In this document: positions 24,580 to 37,275 of the stretch, piece after piece | Numbering within the stretch: position 1 is the first letter of the stretch | Layout of the letters: each line of letters opens with the position of its first letter | Assembly: GCA_905182995.1 (NCBI GenBank) | Contig: CAJJDP010000127.1 | Location: 292,025-356,024 of the forward strand | Length of the DNA stretch: 64,000 bases | Direction: 5' to 3' | DNA from: Paramecium octaurelia | Lineage: Eukaryota; Ciliophora; Oligohymenophorea; Peniculida; Parameciidae | Made by a program: the position numbers and the translations under genes | The notes under the pieces: model-generated | Database searches by the model: none | Seen by the model: only the letters and a program-made list of their open reading frames with translations | What the model was told of the DNA's origin: nothing

Positions 24580-25390
24580 CATTAACAAAATTCAATCTAA
24601 AATCTAATTTAGTTCCTCATGTTGCTAAAACTTTACCTTTTATATTATAGCCGGGCTGATTCAATTCTTTAGTTAGAGAAGTAATACCAACCATAGAAAA
24701 TTGGTAAGGTGATATTGTTCTTAATCCATAACATAATAAAAGTAAATAATTAAAATTTAAATTCTCTTTTATAGACATTCTAAAAGGAGATTAAGATACT
24801 CTAAACTCTATTTGATAAACATCATTCCCATCAGAGCTAGAGGTTGAAACTCTAAATCGATAAAACTTTAGAATTCATAAAGGAAAACTCATGTAGATAG
24901 AGATTCTAAAATTCTCAAGATTACACAAAAATCTAAGTAATCAGCTCACAATTTGGCGAATTGCCTTATTATTTTAATAAATTAATAAACTAATTTGGCA
25001 TCAGATAATATTATTTGCTCCTGATTATAGATAATCTACTTCAACTAATCACGACAACTAATTCTCTCTTTCATTCATTTTACCAATATCTCTTTTTCGG
25101 AATTTTTTTTAAATAAAACCATCATAATGATGATTTTTACTTTTACATAATAGATCTAGATTGCGATTATCTGCTTGGAAACATCTCTAAAAATTATTAA
25201 ACATTTACTTGATCCTTTAATTACCATCTGATCCCAAATTACTTTTTGTGTGATCGCTTTTTTCAGAGATGAAAATAAGTAAGATTTTAAATTTTGTTTT
25301 ATTTCTTTGATTTTTAAGAAGAAAAAGGTTTTCTGTTTCACATAATAAATTATTAATCAAACGAGTTTACTACCAATTTATGAATGTATA
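24580..25390 (-). pseudogene. remnant of a PAS/histidine-kinase-like gene
   Basis: On the minus strand, CLIIFRDVSKQI (about 25180) resembles the end of a PAS domain just before the dimerisation helix in ciliate hybrid kinases. Further on, SMVGITSLTKEL and, after a gap, GKVLATQGTKLDFRLNF resemble the G2 region of a HATPase domain (family pattern GLTIxxxL ... GxGTxFxFxL). The two parts are in the right order and spacing but in different frames, with TGA codons. The assignment rests on short motifs, so it is tentative. No receiver domain is seen after it. Confidence 0.4.
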
Positions 25391-25401
25391 AGTGGAGGTT
25401 T

Positions 25402-25552
25402 TTGAATTTATCACTTGTTAAGATTCATAAAATTGAATTATGAATGGGTAGTTAATTGTCTTATTCAGCAATCCTTAATTCCTAAGCAAAGGTTTTCAAC
25501 TAATTAGATAATTAAAAGAGGATTTGAACTTCAAAGTTTGATAATCCTGATA
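25402..25552. repeat. 151-bp block repeated at 26462-26612
   Basis: The block is identical by eye to 26462-26612. After it the two contigs diverge exactly at a TA dinucleotide: here TA is followed by TTGGGAAA, there by ACAATAAA. It is either an unmerged overlap with a chimeric arm or two alternative rearrangement junctions. Confidence 0.8.
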
Positions 25553-25749
25553 TTGGGAAAATCAAAATGCAAGTTAAGCGATACATTAAAAACAAAGAAT
25601 TTAAAATGTGCATATAAGCTAATAACTTTAAAAATTTTATTCTACTTTGTTGGATCATCACTTTTATTTCCTATATAATAAGATTTGGATAAATAGGAAA
25701 GGACAAGAGAAAAAATTATTAATTGGAGCTTTTTAGAAATGATAAATTT

Positions 25750-26460
25750 TTATCAGAGAGCGTTATCTGAATTGACCCGTAGGGTTTTAGTATCCTACCC
25801 ACTATCATAGATGCAAGACTGATTATACATAGATGGGACCAATTCTCGAATAGGAATCCTGTTGTTTGGGAAGGTTAAAAGAATAAGATGAAGACTTTTC
25901 ACTTAATAAAGGACGACATAGATGTCTACCACCATGTTCTATTACATAGAAGCCAGATAGATAATTTGGATGCTTTCTATAATGATCGGAATGCAGGCAT
26001 GATATAGCTGATTCAATAAGACTGGTCACATTATAGCTAGCAAGGGGAAGAAAAAAGTTACTGACTACCAAAGAGAAGAATTTTAGTCGAAGCAGTTCAA
26101 TAGAAAGCTCATAGATAAGAAATGTGTTTTTTTTTATTGAAATTAACAACCAAACCCAGAAATACGAAATAGTCGAACTTAAATTATAACCAATTGTTGA
26201 GGAGAAGATGTCTGACTAAGAATCCCAACGTAACAGAGAGACATTGAGGAAGCTGAGGGTTGACAGTTAGGTAACGGCTTTCGTGTAACCTCCGCTGTCT
26301 TAAAGGAATAGAGAGGTGGATGATATCAGAACCATTGAATAGGTTTTACATATAGCTTAAATAGTTGATGGAGGATTGGACGACTACCTTCTACCAAGGA
26401 AGATTTTCTCGGATGGGTTGTATAAGATCGCTGAGATGTTTGTGAAGAACAGCGACTTGA
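25750..26460 (+). pseudogene. GC-richer partial gene, frame-disrupted, cut by the N at 26461
   Basis: Plus-strand coding in the ciliate code, richer in G+C than its surroundings. The first frame reads IDPQGFSILPTIIDARL, VVWEGQKNKMKTFHLIK and DIDVYHHVLLHRSQIDNLDA to about 26045. A second reads KGKKKVTDYQREEF to a run of nine T (26126-26134). A third reads IEINNQTQKYEIVELKLQPI and runs without a break through MSDQESQRNRETLRKL, DDYLLPRKIFSDGLYKIAEM to the gap. The changes fall near A- and T-runs, so they may be sequence errors in a low-coverage contig end. I do not recognise the family. The segment ends abruptly with no stop. Confidence 0.5.
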
Positions 26461-26461
26461 N
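26461..26461. other. assembly gap (single N), join 2
   Basis: Right of the N, 26462-26612 repeats 25402-25552, then continues into different sequence. So 25553-26460 is an alternative arm rather than part of a simple linear order. Confidence 0.85.
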
Positions 26462-26612
26462 TTGAATTTATCACTTGTTAAGATTCATAAAATTGAATTA
26501 TGAATGGGTAGTTAATTGTCTTATTCAGCAATCCTTAATTCCTAAGCAAAGGTTTTCAACTAATTAGATAATTAAAAGAGGATTTGAACTTCAAAGTTTG
26601 ATAATCCTGATA

Positions 26613-28320
26613 ACAATAAAAATTTTCCAAAAAGATTAAAGAAATAATCAATATTTAATTTTAACCTCATAAAGAGGGATTTCAATAAAATATCCAGTAA
26701 GAAAAAGCAAATGTATTAATTGGAGGTCAATGATAAATTCAATAGATAAGATTTAAAAATGTCTTATTTAAATACGATAAAGTTTATTCTTTATCGTTAC
26801 TAGTAGCTTTATCTAATTTATTCAATAAGAAATAAGTTAATATTAAATCATAGTCCAATATTCCTTGTCCTTTCTTTAGAATTCCCATAAACTATAAATA
26901 ATAATCTTTTCTTCAACTTTTCCAGTAGTTACAATGATGCAATTAGACTACTTTTGTAATGTAAATGAGCATTCTGATGAGTATAATTGGATTTAAATCT
27001 ATTTTCGAAAATTGTATCAATTTCCCTATTAGGTAACTTCAAGGAGGGTTGATCTATAAAGGACACATAATATCTTGAATCTGACCTATCTAATATCCAT
27101 CTGTTCCTCAATCAATAACTAATATGTGAAATGCTCAACATTCCTTGATCCATAATTATATTTTACTATCCAGCATCTGTAATCCATCTTTCATTCAGTT
27201 TTCTTTACATTTCTTCCTCAGAATAAAATATTGTTTAAATTGTCTTTCTCCTGGAGTCTTCCTATATTGTTTTTCTTTTTTTTGCTTTTGACTCTATTGT
27301 ATCTTTTTTCAGGCGATTTAATTCTATAAATCCAGGACAAGGATTTTTCCATAAGTTTTGGAGCTACATCATAATATAAACATTCATGAGTGTTTTTTTT
27401 AATTAAGAATTTTGTGAATCTATTCTAGAATAAATTACATTTCTTACAAAAATATGTAGACGATTTATTCAGAGGTTTGGTAAACCCTTATTATTCAATC
27501 TTTTGTTATTTTTTATTGCTGTTAAATATTTGTATTCAACGGCAAAAATAATTTCAATTTGCTTCCAAGTTACTCACTTCACTCTAGATTTATCTATATT
27601 GTTTACTTTAATTCCTCTTTTTTGCAAATTCATAAATTTAGTCTATATCTTTTAGATTTATTTTGATGACTTAATTAAAAGTTCAATGAGAAAATTTCAA
27701 TAATCTAAGAGAATATGAAGTTCCTTTTAATGTTTAGAAGAACTTATTGTCGTTTTTGTTGAAAAGTTGAGTGCTTTATTTTGACAATATGCAATGCACA
27801 AATCAGATCTCATTCATTATTAAATTGTAGGTTGCTTAAAACGAAGATTAATCATAGAAGTCATTAGGACATCAACTTTGGTAAAGGATACCTAAAGTTT
27901 AAAAGTCTAAAATTTTTACAGAGATACTTTTTCGAAATTAATCAATATCGGAAAGTCCTCCAATATATAAATTCTCATATTTTTATGATAAATATAGAAG
28001 CTATGTGAGATTAAGCCTTTTTATCCCTAAAAAATTCAATACATAGATATGGAAATACCACTTCTTAAGCATCATCTGTATATCTGGACTTTTTCTAAGT
28101 CTATTGAACCCATTTGATAATCAAAAGAATTTTTCGTTACACTTACTTTTGTTTTCTGTAAAAATCTCATCTTCTTCCAATTGGTCAATTTATTTTCTTT
28201 CCACTTGAAAACGTTTATTAGTAAAGTCCATTTATTTGAATTTAAATTTAGGGTTTAATGAAAGATCTTCCATAGCAATCGGTTTATTTTCCATTTGGAA
28301 AAGTATCTTAAATCATGTTA
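26613..28320 (-). pseudogene. unrecognised gene with several TGA codons and frame changes
   Basis: Minus-strand frames look coding with TAA/TAG as Gln. About 28000-27560: SDLCIAYCQNKALNFSTKT, IKVNNIDKSRVK, VTWKQIEIIFAVEYKYL, with TGA codons at the breaks. About 27480-27330: STYFCKKCNLFQNRFTKF with a CxxC pair, THECLYYDVAPKL. About 27340-27110: PCPGFIELNRLKKDT, EEEMQRKLNERWITDAG. The order Cys pair, then basic linker, then helical tail is consistent, but at least two frame changes and three TGA codons interrupt it. Duplicated at 28562-30175 by contig overlap. It is not an ISXO2-type or other transposase that I can recognise. Possibly a dead member of a Cys/DNA-binding family. Confidence 0.45.
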
Positions 28321-28561
28321 ATTGTGTAATTAATTTAAGATGAGAATATTTTTCTCTATTGTGTATTTATGTAATCCTTTAATAGAGTATTTATAAATCA
28401 ACTAAGTATTTAAAAATGAAATCATCAATATCCAAAAGTGAGTATTCTTAATATTGTGTATAATCAAATTTAGATAGTTCACTATGATACAGAATGGAAC
28501 AGAGTTAAAATACTATTAAACTCTTAATTGCTGAGTGTTCCAACTTTTCTCTTTTTTTTTN

Positions 28562-30175
28562 ACTACTTTTGTAATGTAAATGAGCATTCTGATGAGTATA
28601 ATTGGATTTAAATCTATTTTCGAAAATTGTATCAATTTCCCTATTAGGTAACTTCAAGGAGGGTTGATCTATAAAGGACACATAATATCTTGAATCTGAC
28701 CTATCTAATATCCATCTGTTCCTCAATCAATAACTAATATGTGAAATGCTCAACATTCCTTGATCCATAATTATATTTTACTATCCAGCATCTGTAATCC
28801 ATCTTTCATTCAGTTTTCTTTACATTTCTTCCTCAGAATAAAATATTGTTTAAATTGTCTTTCTCCTGGAGTCTTCCTATATTGTTTTTCTTTTTTTTGC
28901 TTTTGACTCTATTGTATCTTTTTTCAGGCGATTTAATTCTATAAATCCAGGACAAGGATTTTTCCATAAGTTTTGGAGCTACATCATAATATAAACATTC
29001 ATGAGTGTTTTTTTTAATTAAGAATTTTGTGAATCTATTCTAGAATAAATTACATTTCTTACAAAAATATGTAGACGATTTATTCAGAGGTTTGGTAAAC
29101 CCTTATTATTCAATCTTTTGTTATTTTTTATTGCTGTTAAATATTTGTATTCAACGGCAAAAATAATTTCAATTTGCTTCCAAGTTACTCACTTCACTCT
29201 AGATTTATCTATATTGTTTACTTTAATTCCTCTTTTTTGCAAATTCATAAATTTAGTCTATATCTTTTAGATTTATTTTGATGACTTAATTAAAAGTTCA
29301 ATGAGAAAATTTCAATAATCTAAGAGAATATGAAGTTCCTTTTAATGTTTAGAAGAACTTATTGTCGTTTTTGTTGAAAAGTTGAGTGCTTTATTTTGAC
29401 AATATGCAATGCACAAATCAGATCTCATTCATTATTAAATTGTAGGTTGCTTAAAACGAAGATTAATCATAGAAGTCATTAGGACATCAACTTTGGTAAA
29501 GGATACCTAAAGTTTAAAAGTCTAAAATTTTTACAGAGATACTTTTTCGAAATTAATCAATATCGGAAAGTCCTCCAATATATAAATTCTCATATTTTTA
29601 TGATAAATATAGAAGCTATGTGAGATTAAGCCTTTTTATCCCTAAAAAATTCAATACATAGATATGGAAATACCACTTCTTAAGCATCATCTGTATATCT
29701 GGACTTTTTCTAAGTCTATTGAACCCATTTGATAATCAAAAGAATTTTTCGTTACACTTACTTTTGTTTTCTGTAAAAATCTCATCTTCTTCCAATTGGT
29801 CAATTTATTTTCTTTCCACTTGAAAACGTTTATTAGTAAAGTCCATTTATTTGAATTTAAATTTAGGGTTTAATGAAAGATCTTCCATAGCAATCGGTTT
29901 ATTTTCCATTTGGAAAAGTATCTTAAATCATGTTAATTGTGTAATTAATTTAAGATGAGAATATTTTTCTCTATTGTGTATTTATGTAATCCTTTAATAG
30001 AGTATTTATAAATCAACTAAGTATTTAAAAATGAAATCATCAATATCCAAAAGTGAGTATTCTTAATATTGTGTATAATCAAATTTAGATAGTTCACTAT
30101 GATACAGAATGGAACAGAGTTAAAATACTATTAAACTCTTAATTGCTGAGTGTTCCAACTTTTCTCTTTTTTTTT
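28562..30175. repeat. duplicate of 26947-28560 (unmerged contig overlap)
   Basis: The single N at 28561 follows a T-run at the end of the left contig. The right contig restates 26947-28560 (1,614 bp) and then continues. The copies look identical by eye, including the dead gene described at 26613-28320. Confidence 0.9.
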
Positions 30176-30477
30176 TAATAAAAAGCTCAAATGTTTGTTT
30201 GGTTTTAATCTCTTATAGATTATTTATTCTTCAAATTGGTCTAAGTTTTTAATCAAAATTAAATTTAATTACAATAATCAAACATTTTTGAAATTCAAAA
30301 AAATTCAGTATGATGAAGTTGATTTTCATTAGAATATTGATTATCAATCAAATAATAACTTTTTAAGACTCATATAATCAATAATTATCGCAGTTAAGGA
30401 TGTCATCTTTGTTTGATGACCTAAAATATGAATATCATAGATGTATAGTATTAATTTAAAAGATGTATTTGAAATAA
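30176..30477. other. intergenic region
   Basis: AT-rich sequence between the overlap copy and the 3' end of WD-B. Nothing recognised. Confidence 0.4.
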
Positions 30478-33445
30478 TCATTATTATTAGAATTCTATTT
30501 ATTTTTCTTAATTATAACTCCCTCCTTTATAAATTAAGGCTCCCTATGATTAAAAGATTGGCTATTGTGATATTAGAAGGATGGTAATAAAAGAGGTAAC
30601 TAAAAATTTGTGGAATAAATACCATTTCTTTGGAGAATGTTGTTTTAAATAATTTGATTAAGTGTATTTTTATAAAGACTATCTGAATCTAAGATTTTTT
30701 ATCCTGTACTAGCATTCAAAAATCGTTTAGAATTATCTCCACTACCAGATGCTAATATGGTACCATCTGGGGAGAAACAAATTGAATTTACCCAACTTGA
30801 ATGACCATCTAATGTGGCTTTCAAATAACCTTCCTTAATATTCCATAAATGAATATATTTATCATCACTACTAGATGCTAGGGTAGTACCATCAGGAGAG
30901 AAACAGATTGAATTTACAAATTTAGAATGACCAAATAATTAGGCTTTTTATTAACCTGTCTTAACATTCCATAAAAGAATAGATTGATCACTAACAGATG
31001 CTAATATAATACCATCAGGAGAAAAGCAGATTTAATTAACGCAATTTGAATGGCCAACTAATTTGGCTTTTTATTATCCTGTCTTCAAATCCCATAAACG
31101 AGCAGTTTTATCATCACTACCAGAGGCTAATATAGTACCATCAGGAGAGAAACAAATTGAGTTCACGCAATTTGAAAAACGAACTAATTTGGCTTTTTAT
31201 TATCCTGCCTTAACATCCCATAAACGGATGGACTTATCATCACTGCCGGATGCCAATGTAGTTCCATCAGGAGAGAAGCAGACTGAATTCACCTAATTTG
31301 AATGACCTTCTAATCTAAACGTTGATTATCCTGTCTTAACATTCCATAAACTTATAGAGTTATCCTTACTACCAGATGCTATTTTAGTACCATCAGGAGA
31401 GAAGCAGATTGATATTACATAATTTGAATGACCATTTAATAAGGTCATTTTTCCTGTCCTAACATTCCATAAACTGATAGAGTTATCTCTACTATCAAAT
31501 GGAAAGGTAGTACCATTTATATCATATTAATGACAATCTATTTGTACCATCAGGAGAGAAACAGATTGAATTAACTGCATATTAATGACCTATTAATTTG
31601 ACTTTTTAGTTTGCTGTCTTAGTACCCCATAAAATGATTGATTTATCAAAACTACCAGAGGCTAAGATAGTACCATCAGGAGAGTATTTGATTGAATTAA
31701 CCCAACTTTAATGACTTTTTAATTCGAACATCTATTATTCTGTCTTAGCATCCCATAAATGGATAGAGTTATCTCCACTACCAGATGCTATTATAGTACC
31801 ATTAGGAGAGAAACAGATTGAATATACAGTTCCTGAATGACCATCTAATTTGGCTTTTTATGATCCTGTCCTAATATCCCATAAACGAATATAGTTATCA
31901 TCACTACCTGATGCTAATGTAGTCCCATCAGGAGAGAAGCAGACTGAATTCACAGAATTCGAATGACCATCCAATGTCGTATTTAATTAGACTGCCTTAA
32001 CATCCCATAAGCGGATATACTAATCATCACTTCCAGATGCTAATGTAGTCCCATCAGGAGAGAAACAGATTGAGCTTACAGATCCTGAATGACTATCCAA
32101 TTTGGCTTATTATTATGCTGTTCTAAGATTCCATAAACGGATAGACTTATCTTCACTACCAGATGCTAATGTAATACCATCAGGTGAGAAGCAGACGGAA
32201 TTAATCTAATTTTCATGGCCTTCTAATCTAAACATTAATTATCTTGTCTTAACATCCCATACACAAATCGAGTTATCATTACTATTAGATGCTATTTTAG
32301 TACCATCAGGAGTGAAACAAACTGAAGTTATATAATTTGAATCACCAGTTAATAAGGCCTTTTCATATCCTGTCTTAGCATCCCATAAACGGATGGAGTT
32401 ATTTCCACTACTATATGCTATTGTAGTACCATCAGGAGATAAACATAATGATATTACATAATTTGAATGATCATTTAATAAGGTTCCTTTTTATCTTGTC
32501 TTAACATCCCATAAACGGATAGAGTTATCTGAACTAACAGATGCTAACTCAGTACGCTCAGAACAAAAATAGATTGAAGAAATAACGCCGCCATGACCAA
32601 CTAATTTAAATATAATTTTTTACTAATTGAGAAGCATTCTGATTTTACCATATTCTCTCCTAATTATCTTCTTTATTTTCCCTGTTTTCATATCCCAAAA
32701 ACGAATGGATTTATTATCACCCTAAGAAACTAATGACTTACCATCTGGAGAAAAGCAAACAGAATTGACCCTCTTACTATGATTATTTAACTTTATTTCC
32801 TCATTTATCCTTATACTTCTCCATTTACAATTAAATAATTTGGCTTAATTCAAATTCATTCCACTAATAATGACATTATAAAATTCAGATCCATTTAAGT
32901 TACATCTAACTAAATTTGCTCCTATTAAGGAAGTATTTCTAATTCTAACACCTTCAAAGCATTATTCCTTCAAATCAACTTTCATTAAAACTAATAAATG
33001 AAGAGAATTTGATCCACTCTATATATATCTCTAATCCAAGGCTGTGAGCTTAACTAAGTTTTTTAGAAATTCTAAGTTCTTCTTATCCGATTATATTTTT
33101 AGGATCAAATCTTATTTAATTTCTTCATATTCATCTAAAGAGTAATTTTTTTCATTAAATTCATGATCCTTAATTGTTTTGAGAATAGCTGTTATTCTCT
33201 TAATGTTATTAATTCCTACATTTATCTATTCATGACCCAATAGTGATGAATTTTCTGCTTATGATATTTAATATTCGGCTTGCCTATGATTTAAATTCTA
33301 TGAGAGAAATTCTAGACAGTCTTAAATTTTTTCTCGTTTTAGTGTCTAAATGAGAATATGAAAGATTGGTTCATTAATTTCTTTGGATTAAGCCAAAAGC
33401 ATATATAAGTCGTCATTGTAACATTTTAACACTTCATCCTCTTTT
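30478..33445 (-). pseudogene. WD40-repeat protein gene with internal frameshift (WD-B)
   Basis: Same family as WD-A. N-terminal reading: DEVLKCYNDDLYMLLAQSKE, LKREKIQDCLEFLSQ, LVKLTALDQRYIQ; pentapeptide-like segment (SLIGANLVRCNLNGSEF); then about 16 WD40 blades. No in-frame ATG is found at the expected place upstream of DEVLK; the first is in LYML. After the tenth blade two deletions fuse blades (FSPDGT followed by remains of DCHQYDI and NGTTF), shifting the frame and exposing TGA at 31522-31524. Past this point all blades are open again to the end. A 23-nt intron (30600-30622) precedes a shortened tail (ILLISQQPIFQSQGALIYKG). It is either a recent pseudogene or an assembly collapse of near-identical blades. 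Confidence 0.75.
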
Positions 33446-34491
33446 TTTTATAAATATTATTGATTTTCTATCACTTTATTTGATATCTATACTATAAAAC
33501 AAAAAAAAGTTTATTATGTATAATTGTATATTTGCTACAAAAAATGCAAATATTCTAAAAATTTTGTGTTGAAGTAAATTATTGTTGTGATAATTCACAT
33601 AAACTTATACATATTTTGTTTCTTCATAAATATAAAATAATTATATAAAACAAATTATTAACAAAATACCCACACAATCAACAAGATTTTTCAAGAAAGC
33701 TTCTAAACCATATTTCTATTGCATTAATAAATCGCATACTTTCTGATAAATAATGTTCTCATTTCCATATCCCCATAAAATCAACAATTCTTAAGGATAT
33801 CTTTTGTCTTTTATAATAGGATACTACTTACTTCGTTTGTGTATATTAATCATAGGATGAGACCTATAAGATTATAAAAACCTTCACTTGATATAATCTT
33901 AACATTAAATTTAAACAACCATAACCTATAACCAGAATCAAGTCAAGGGATGTCTTTTTTTTACAAATATCATCTACATACCATCCCATTCAGTATAAAA
34001 CCTCATACAGGACTAAATATACATGGCAAATATCAACCTATTTTTGAGATTACAGTTTTAGTAATTCAAAATGATTCTTTGCTTAATCCATAAAATTTTG
34101 GCTCTATCCTCTACTAAGAACCATAGTTAGGTAATTCTGAAATTAGCCTCCTCTAAAGATAGCCTAAGAGATATAATGCCCTAATTAGAAATATTAGTAG
34201 CGAATATAGACGTTTCAAGTAATACAAAAGCAGGATAGTGTAAGGTTTATGATAAAAGAAATTAAAAATAATTATTAATGAGACATTTATTTTAGTAGTT
34301 AAACTAGAAGAATTAGAGATTGAATATTTATTAATATAATGAAAAGGGGCAAATTTTCTTCACAAAAAAACAGAATCTAAAGATGACCTGGAAGCAAAAT
34401 TCCTTCGATTTTACATTTGTCTAATGAGAAATATCAGATGACCTAATACTTTAACTGCCATGATCTAAACAGTATCACCTCCAAAGAATGA
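33446..34491. other. AT-rich stretch, upstream part of a decayed gene
   Basis: No intact gene. Parts near 34140-34480 look coding on plus (EKYQMTQYFNCHDLNSI) and lead, across a TGA at 34489, into the membrane-protein frame that follows. Confidence 0.35.
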
Positions 34492-35259
34492 ACTTTCAAA
34501 TTCAAATATACCAAGGAATTCACTCTATTGTTTGAAAAAGGTACCAACAAAGGTTAAGCCTATATTAGGTAGAGAATGTTCCCTAAGATCTTTTTGAATC
34601 TTCAAAGAAGAATGCTATTTAAACAGGAGAAACCTATATCTCAAACTGCTCCATTATTTTTTCTGGAAAACTTTCTAATTAACGGTCAATGTGAAAAAAC
34701 TAGCAAATTGATGATCTATTTTTACTTCCCTTTAGAGTACTACTATTAGCTAGCTTTTGTTTAAATATCTTATCTTTTTTGGAGTGTGTATTTCTAAAGA
34801 TATTTTTTCTTCTTCTTAATATTCATATGTGTTAACTTGGTCATTGTCTATATTTAAAAAAAAATTATCTCATCCTTATTCAAATTCATACTTACTTTTA
34901 TATTGCTATTTTAGAATTATGGCGTACTCCTTCTTGTATTTTTCTCCTTTTTCTCCTACTTAAAGGCTAAAAAAATTTGTCGAAATACTCTGAAAATTGT
35001 CTTTTCTCTGTCCTTGTTTTCGACTAAGACAAAAATATTCTATATAATAGCTAAGCTGTCATTAAAAATTTTCTCATCCAAGCAACTTCATTTTATCATG
35101 CTTCGTTTTAGAATTATAAATGGTTCAGTTTTTTTCTTATAAGCATCTTTAATTCTAACCCTACCTATATCACTTTAAATATTTGATTAATTTACAGACT
35201 TAGGGATTCAAACATTAAGATTTGCTACCACTTCAATAAGTAAAGGCTTCAATTAATGA
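34492..35259 (+). pseudogene. multi-membrane protein frame, probably a truncated gene
   Basis: Open for 256 codons in the ciliate code, bounded by TGA at 34489 and 35257. Early part: YTKEFTLLFEKGTNKGQAYI. From about 34690 it is strongly hydrophobic: MIYFYFPLEYYYQLAFVQI, LIFICVNLVIVYI, FILTFILLFQNYGVLLLVFF. The arrangement of a luminal region followed by a bundle of membrane helices recalls Lu7TM/GOST-type seven-helix proteins, but no diagnostic motif is clear. The first in-frame ATG is internal, and similar coding continues upstream across a TGA, so it is probably the 3' part of a dead or intron-containing gene. Confidence 0.45.
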
Positions 35260-36930
35260 GTGATGTCGGAGCTAGAAATATTCCTTTAACTTATTAATAT
35301 CGCCATAATGAATTGTATATATCGTCTTGACCAAAGTTTTTTTTTGTTAATAAAATTTTTATTGATTGCAAAGAAAAATCATGCTTTTCTGATGGGATTG
35401 AATCCATTTTGCAATGTCTGTAAACAAAATATTTAGGTTTTTTCTCAAGTCAAAGGGTCTCCTTTACAATAATAATTTAACAGTATTAACTTAAATTGAT
35501 ATATACACAACTAATATTAAATAACGAATATTTTACGGCTAATTTTAAATTTAAAATCTAATCTCATGCATCAGAAAGTAAACCTTATTTTCTAAGCAGT
35601 TTCGAAAATGAGGATTAATATTATAAATGAAATTCTGAAAGGCAATAGAGTATGTACTAAATAAAGTAGATTTATATTTCTCAAAGAGAACTGAACTTTT
35701 AAATAGAATCCTTTTTTTTGCTCAAAAAAATACTATTTGATTAAACTGCCTTTCTTGAAAATCTAGTAAATATTCTTTTACAACCAACTCATGGTAAATT
35801 CATAAATTGTTCAGTGTCTGTTATATGGAAAATTTGGTTATTAATTGTGCAATTTAATATTCTTTTGTTTGCTAAAATTCTCCACTATATTTTTTTTAAA
35901 GCTTAAGTATTTCATTTTTGGGATTTAGAAGTTGCTCTGCTTTTGCAAGTAATAATTATCTCAAATAAATTATTAATAATTCAATGTGATTATTATTCAT
36001 TATGTGCCTGCTTTGATTAGAACTTACTCCTGCCAATTATATCCCTCCAAATTATCAGCATAGTATTATTAGCAAATAACTGAAGGCAAATTCTATTATC
36101 TAATCAACTAGCATTGATAATTGCTGCCTCCATTTGATACTTGGAATTATTCTTGCAAGAAGTGTTATCAAAAGACTGCATTTATGCGGACAGCCACAAT
36201 ATTGGAGATTCTAAATTACACCCTAACTATTTCTTTTTATTCTAGACTATTGATCATCTCCTTCACGTATGTTGATAATGATAATTATTTACTTGGTAAA
36301 ATAATACGAAAAAATGACTAATAATTAATCTCTAAACAATTTGTTCAATCAACCAAACATTCAAGATTGGATTGATGGGCAAATGATTCAACTTGCGTTT
36401 AATAATTGCTACTATTTGTTTACTTTATAGTATAACTAAAATCGAATGTGAAAAGAAGTTTTTTGACTAGAGTTTGAGGTGCATTTATACTATTTAAGTT
36501 GTGGCTGTTACGTCATGTGATTTAGTTGTGGTGTTGGAGGTTGCAGCTTTGAATTCTAGTCAATGCACTTGCTTATAAATGCTATCAATAGTAATGTTCA
36601 AAAGTCAAAGCACAATCTTAGTATTACACTTCTCCAATTCTGTCAATACTTTTTAGCATGTTTCTCCATCTACTCCTCAACTATTCTTATATTTTATTCA
36701 CACTTAAATTAACCAAGCCGTCCTCCTTTATTACAAATATTAAGAAAATTGAGATCATTCCAACTTTATGTATCCCTGGAACATTATTGTGTTTTGCTTA
36801 ACTAGTTATTATAGAAAATGCAACCTTGTTGTTCAGTCTCAGTCTTTATTAATGCTCACCAATAAAAGTCAAACACATCTTTATATTAACAATCTTCACA
36901 GGTAATGTATTTTCGGTAGAAATTCTTCTT
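35260..36930. other. AT-rich stretch without intact gene
   Basis: A short frame at 36121-36321 has a CxxC pair (SCKKCYQKT) but no supporting context. A GC-richer patch near 36480-36600 has no recognised content. Confidence 0.35.
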
Positions 36931-37275
36931 GCTAAATGATAGAAGCTATAGATTTTTAAATTCTTCATAATCATCCATTGAGTAATTCTGTGTATTAAAG
37001 TCATGATCTATAACTTTTTTGAGGACATCTGTTATTATCTTAATGTTCTTTTCTCCATTAAGAGTCTATTCTTTCTCAAGCAGAGATTAGTTTTCTACAT
37101 TCTAACTTTCTATTTCTAAACGGAATTTGTTTTGATCTTACGAGAGAAATTCTAGGCAGTCTTAAATTCTCTCCTTTTTCAATATGTTAACGAGGACAGG
37201 GAGAACTATTTCATCAACCTTTTTGGATAAGACCAAAACTTTATACAACTCTTTTTCACAATAAATTTTCTTTTT
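36930..37275 (-). pseudogene. N-terminal relic of a WD40/pentapeptide family gene
   Basis: The minus strand is open in the ciliate code and reads LVLSKKVDEIVLPVLVN, LKKERIQDCLEFLSQ, GEKNIKIITDVLKKVIDHDF and NYSMDDYEEFKNL. This is the same order as the N-terminal region of WD-B and WD-D (KREKIQDCLEFLSQ ... ITAILKTIKDHEF ... YSLDEYEEIK). It stops before the pentapeptide part, and no WD blades follow. It is a clean fragment: a truncated duplicate rather than a slowly decayed gene. Confidence 0.7.

Noticed and set aside
26929..27111. 60-codon frame (also at 28505) considered as a transposase end
   Set aside because: No DDE motif, terminal inverted repeat or flanking duplication is seen. The two occurrences come from contig overlap, not from two insertions.
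31063..31296. Plus-strand frame with repeated FYYP-type units
   Set aside because: It is the antisense shadow of WD-B blades.
36121..36321. Frame with CxxC considered as a replication-protein-A-like zinc ribbon
   Set aside because: Only one Cys pair, no upstream OB-fold sequence, and a TGA directly before it.
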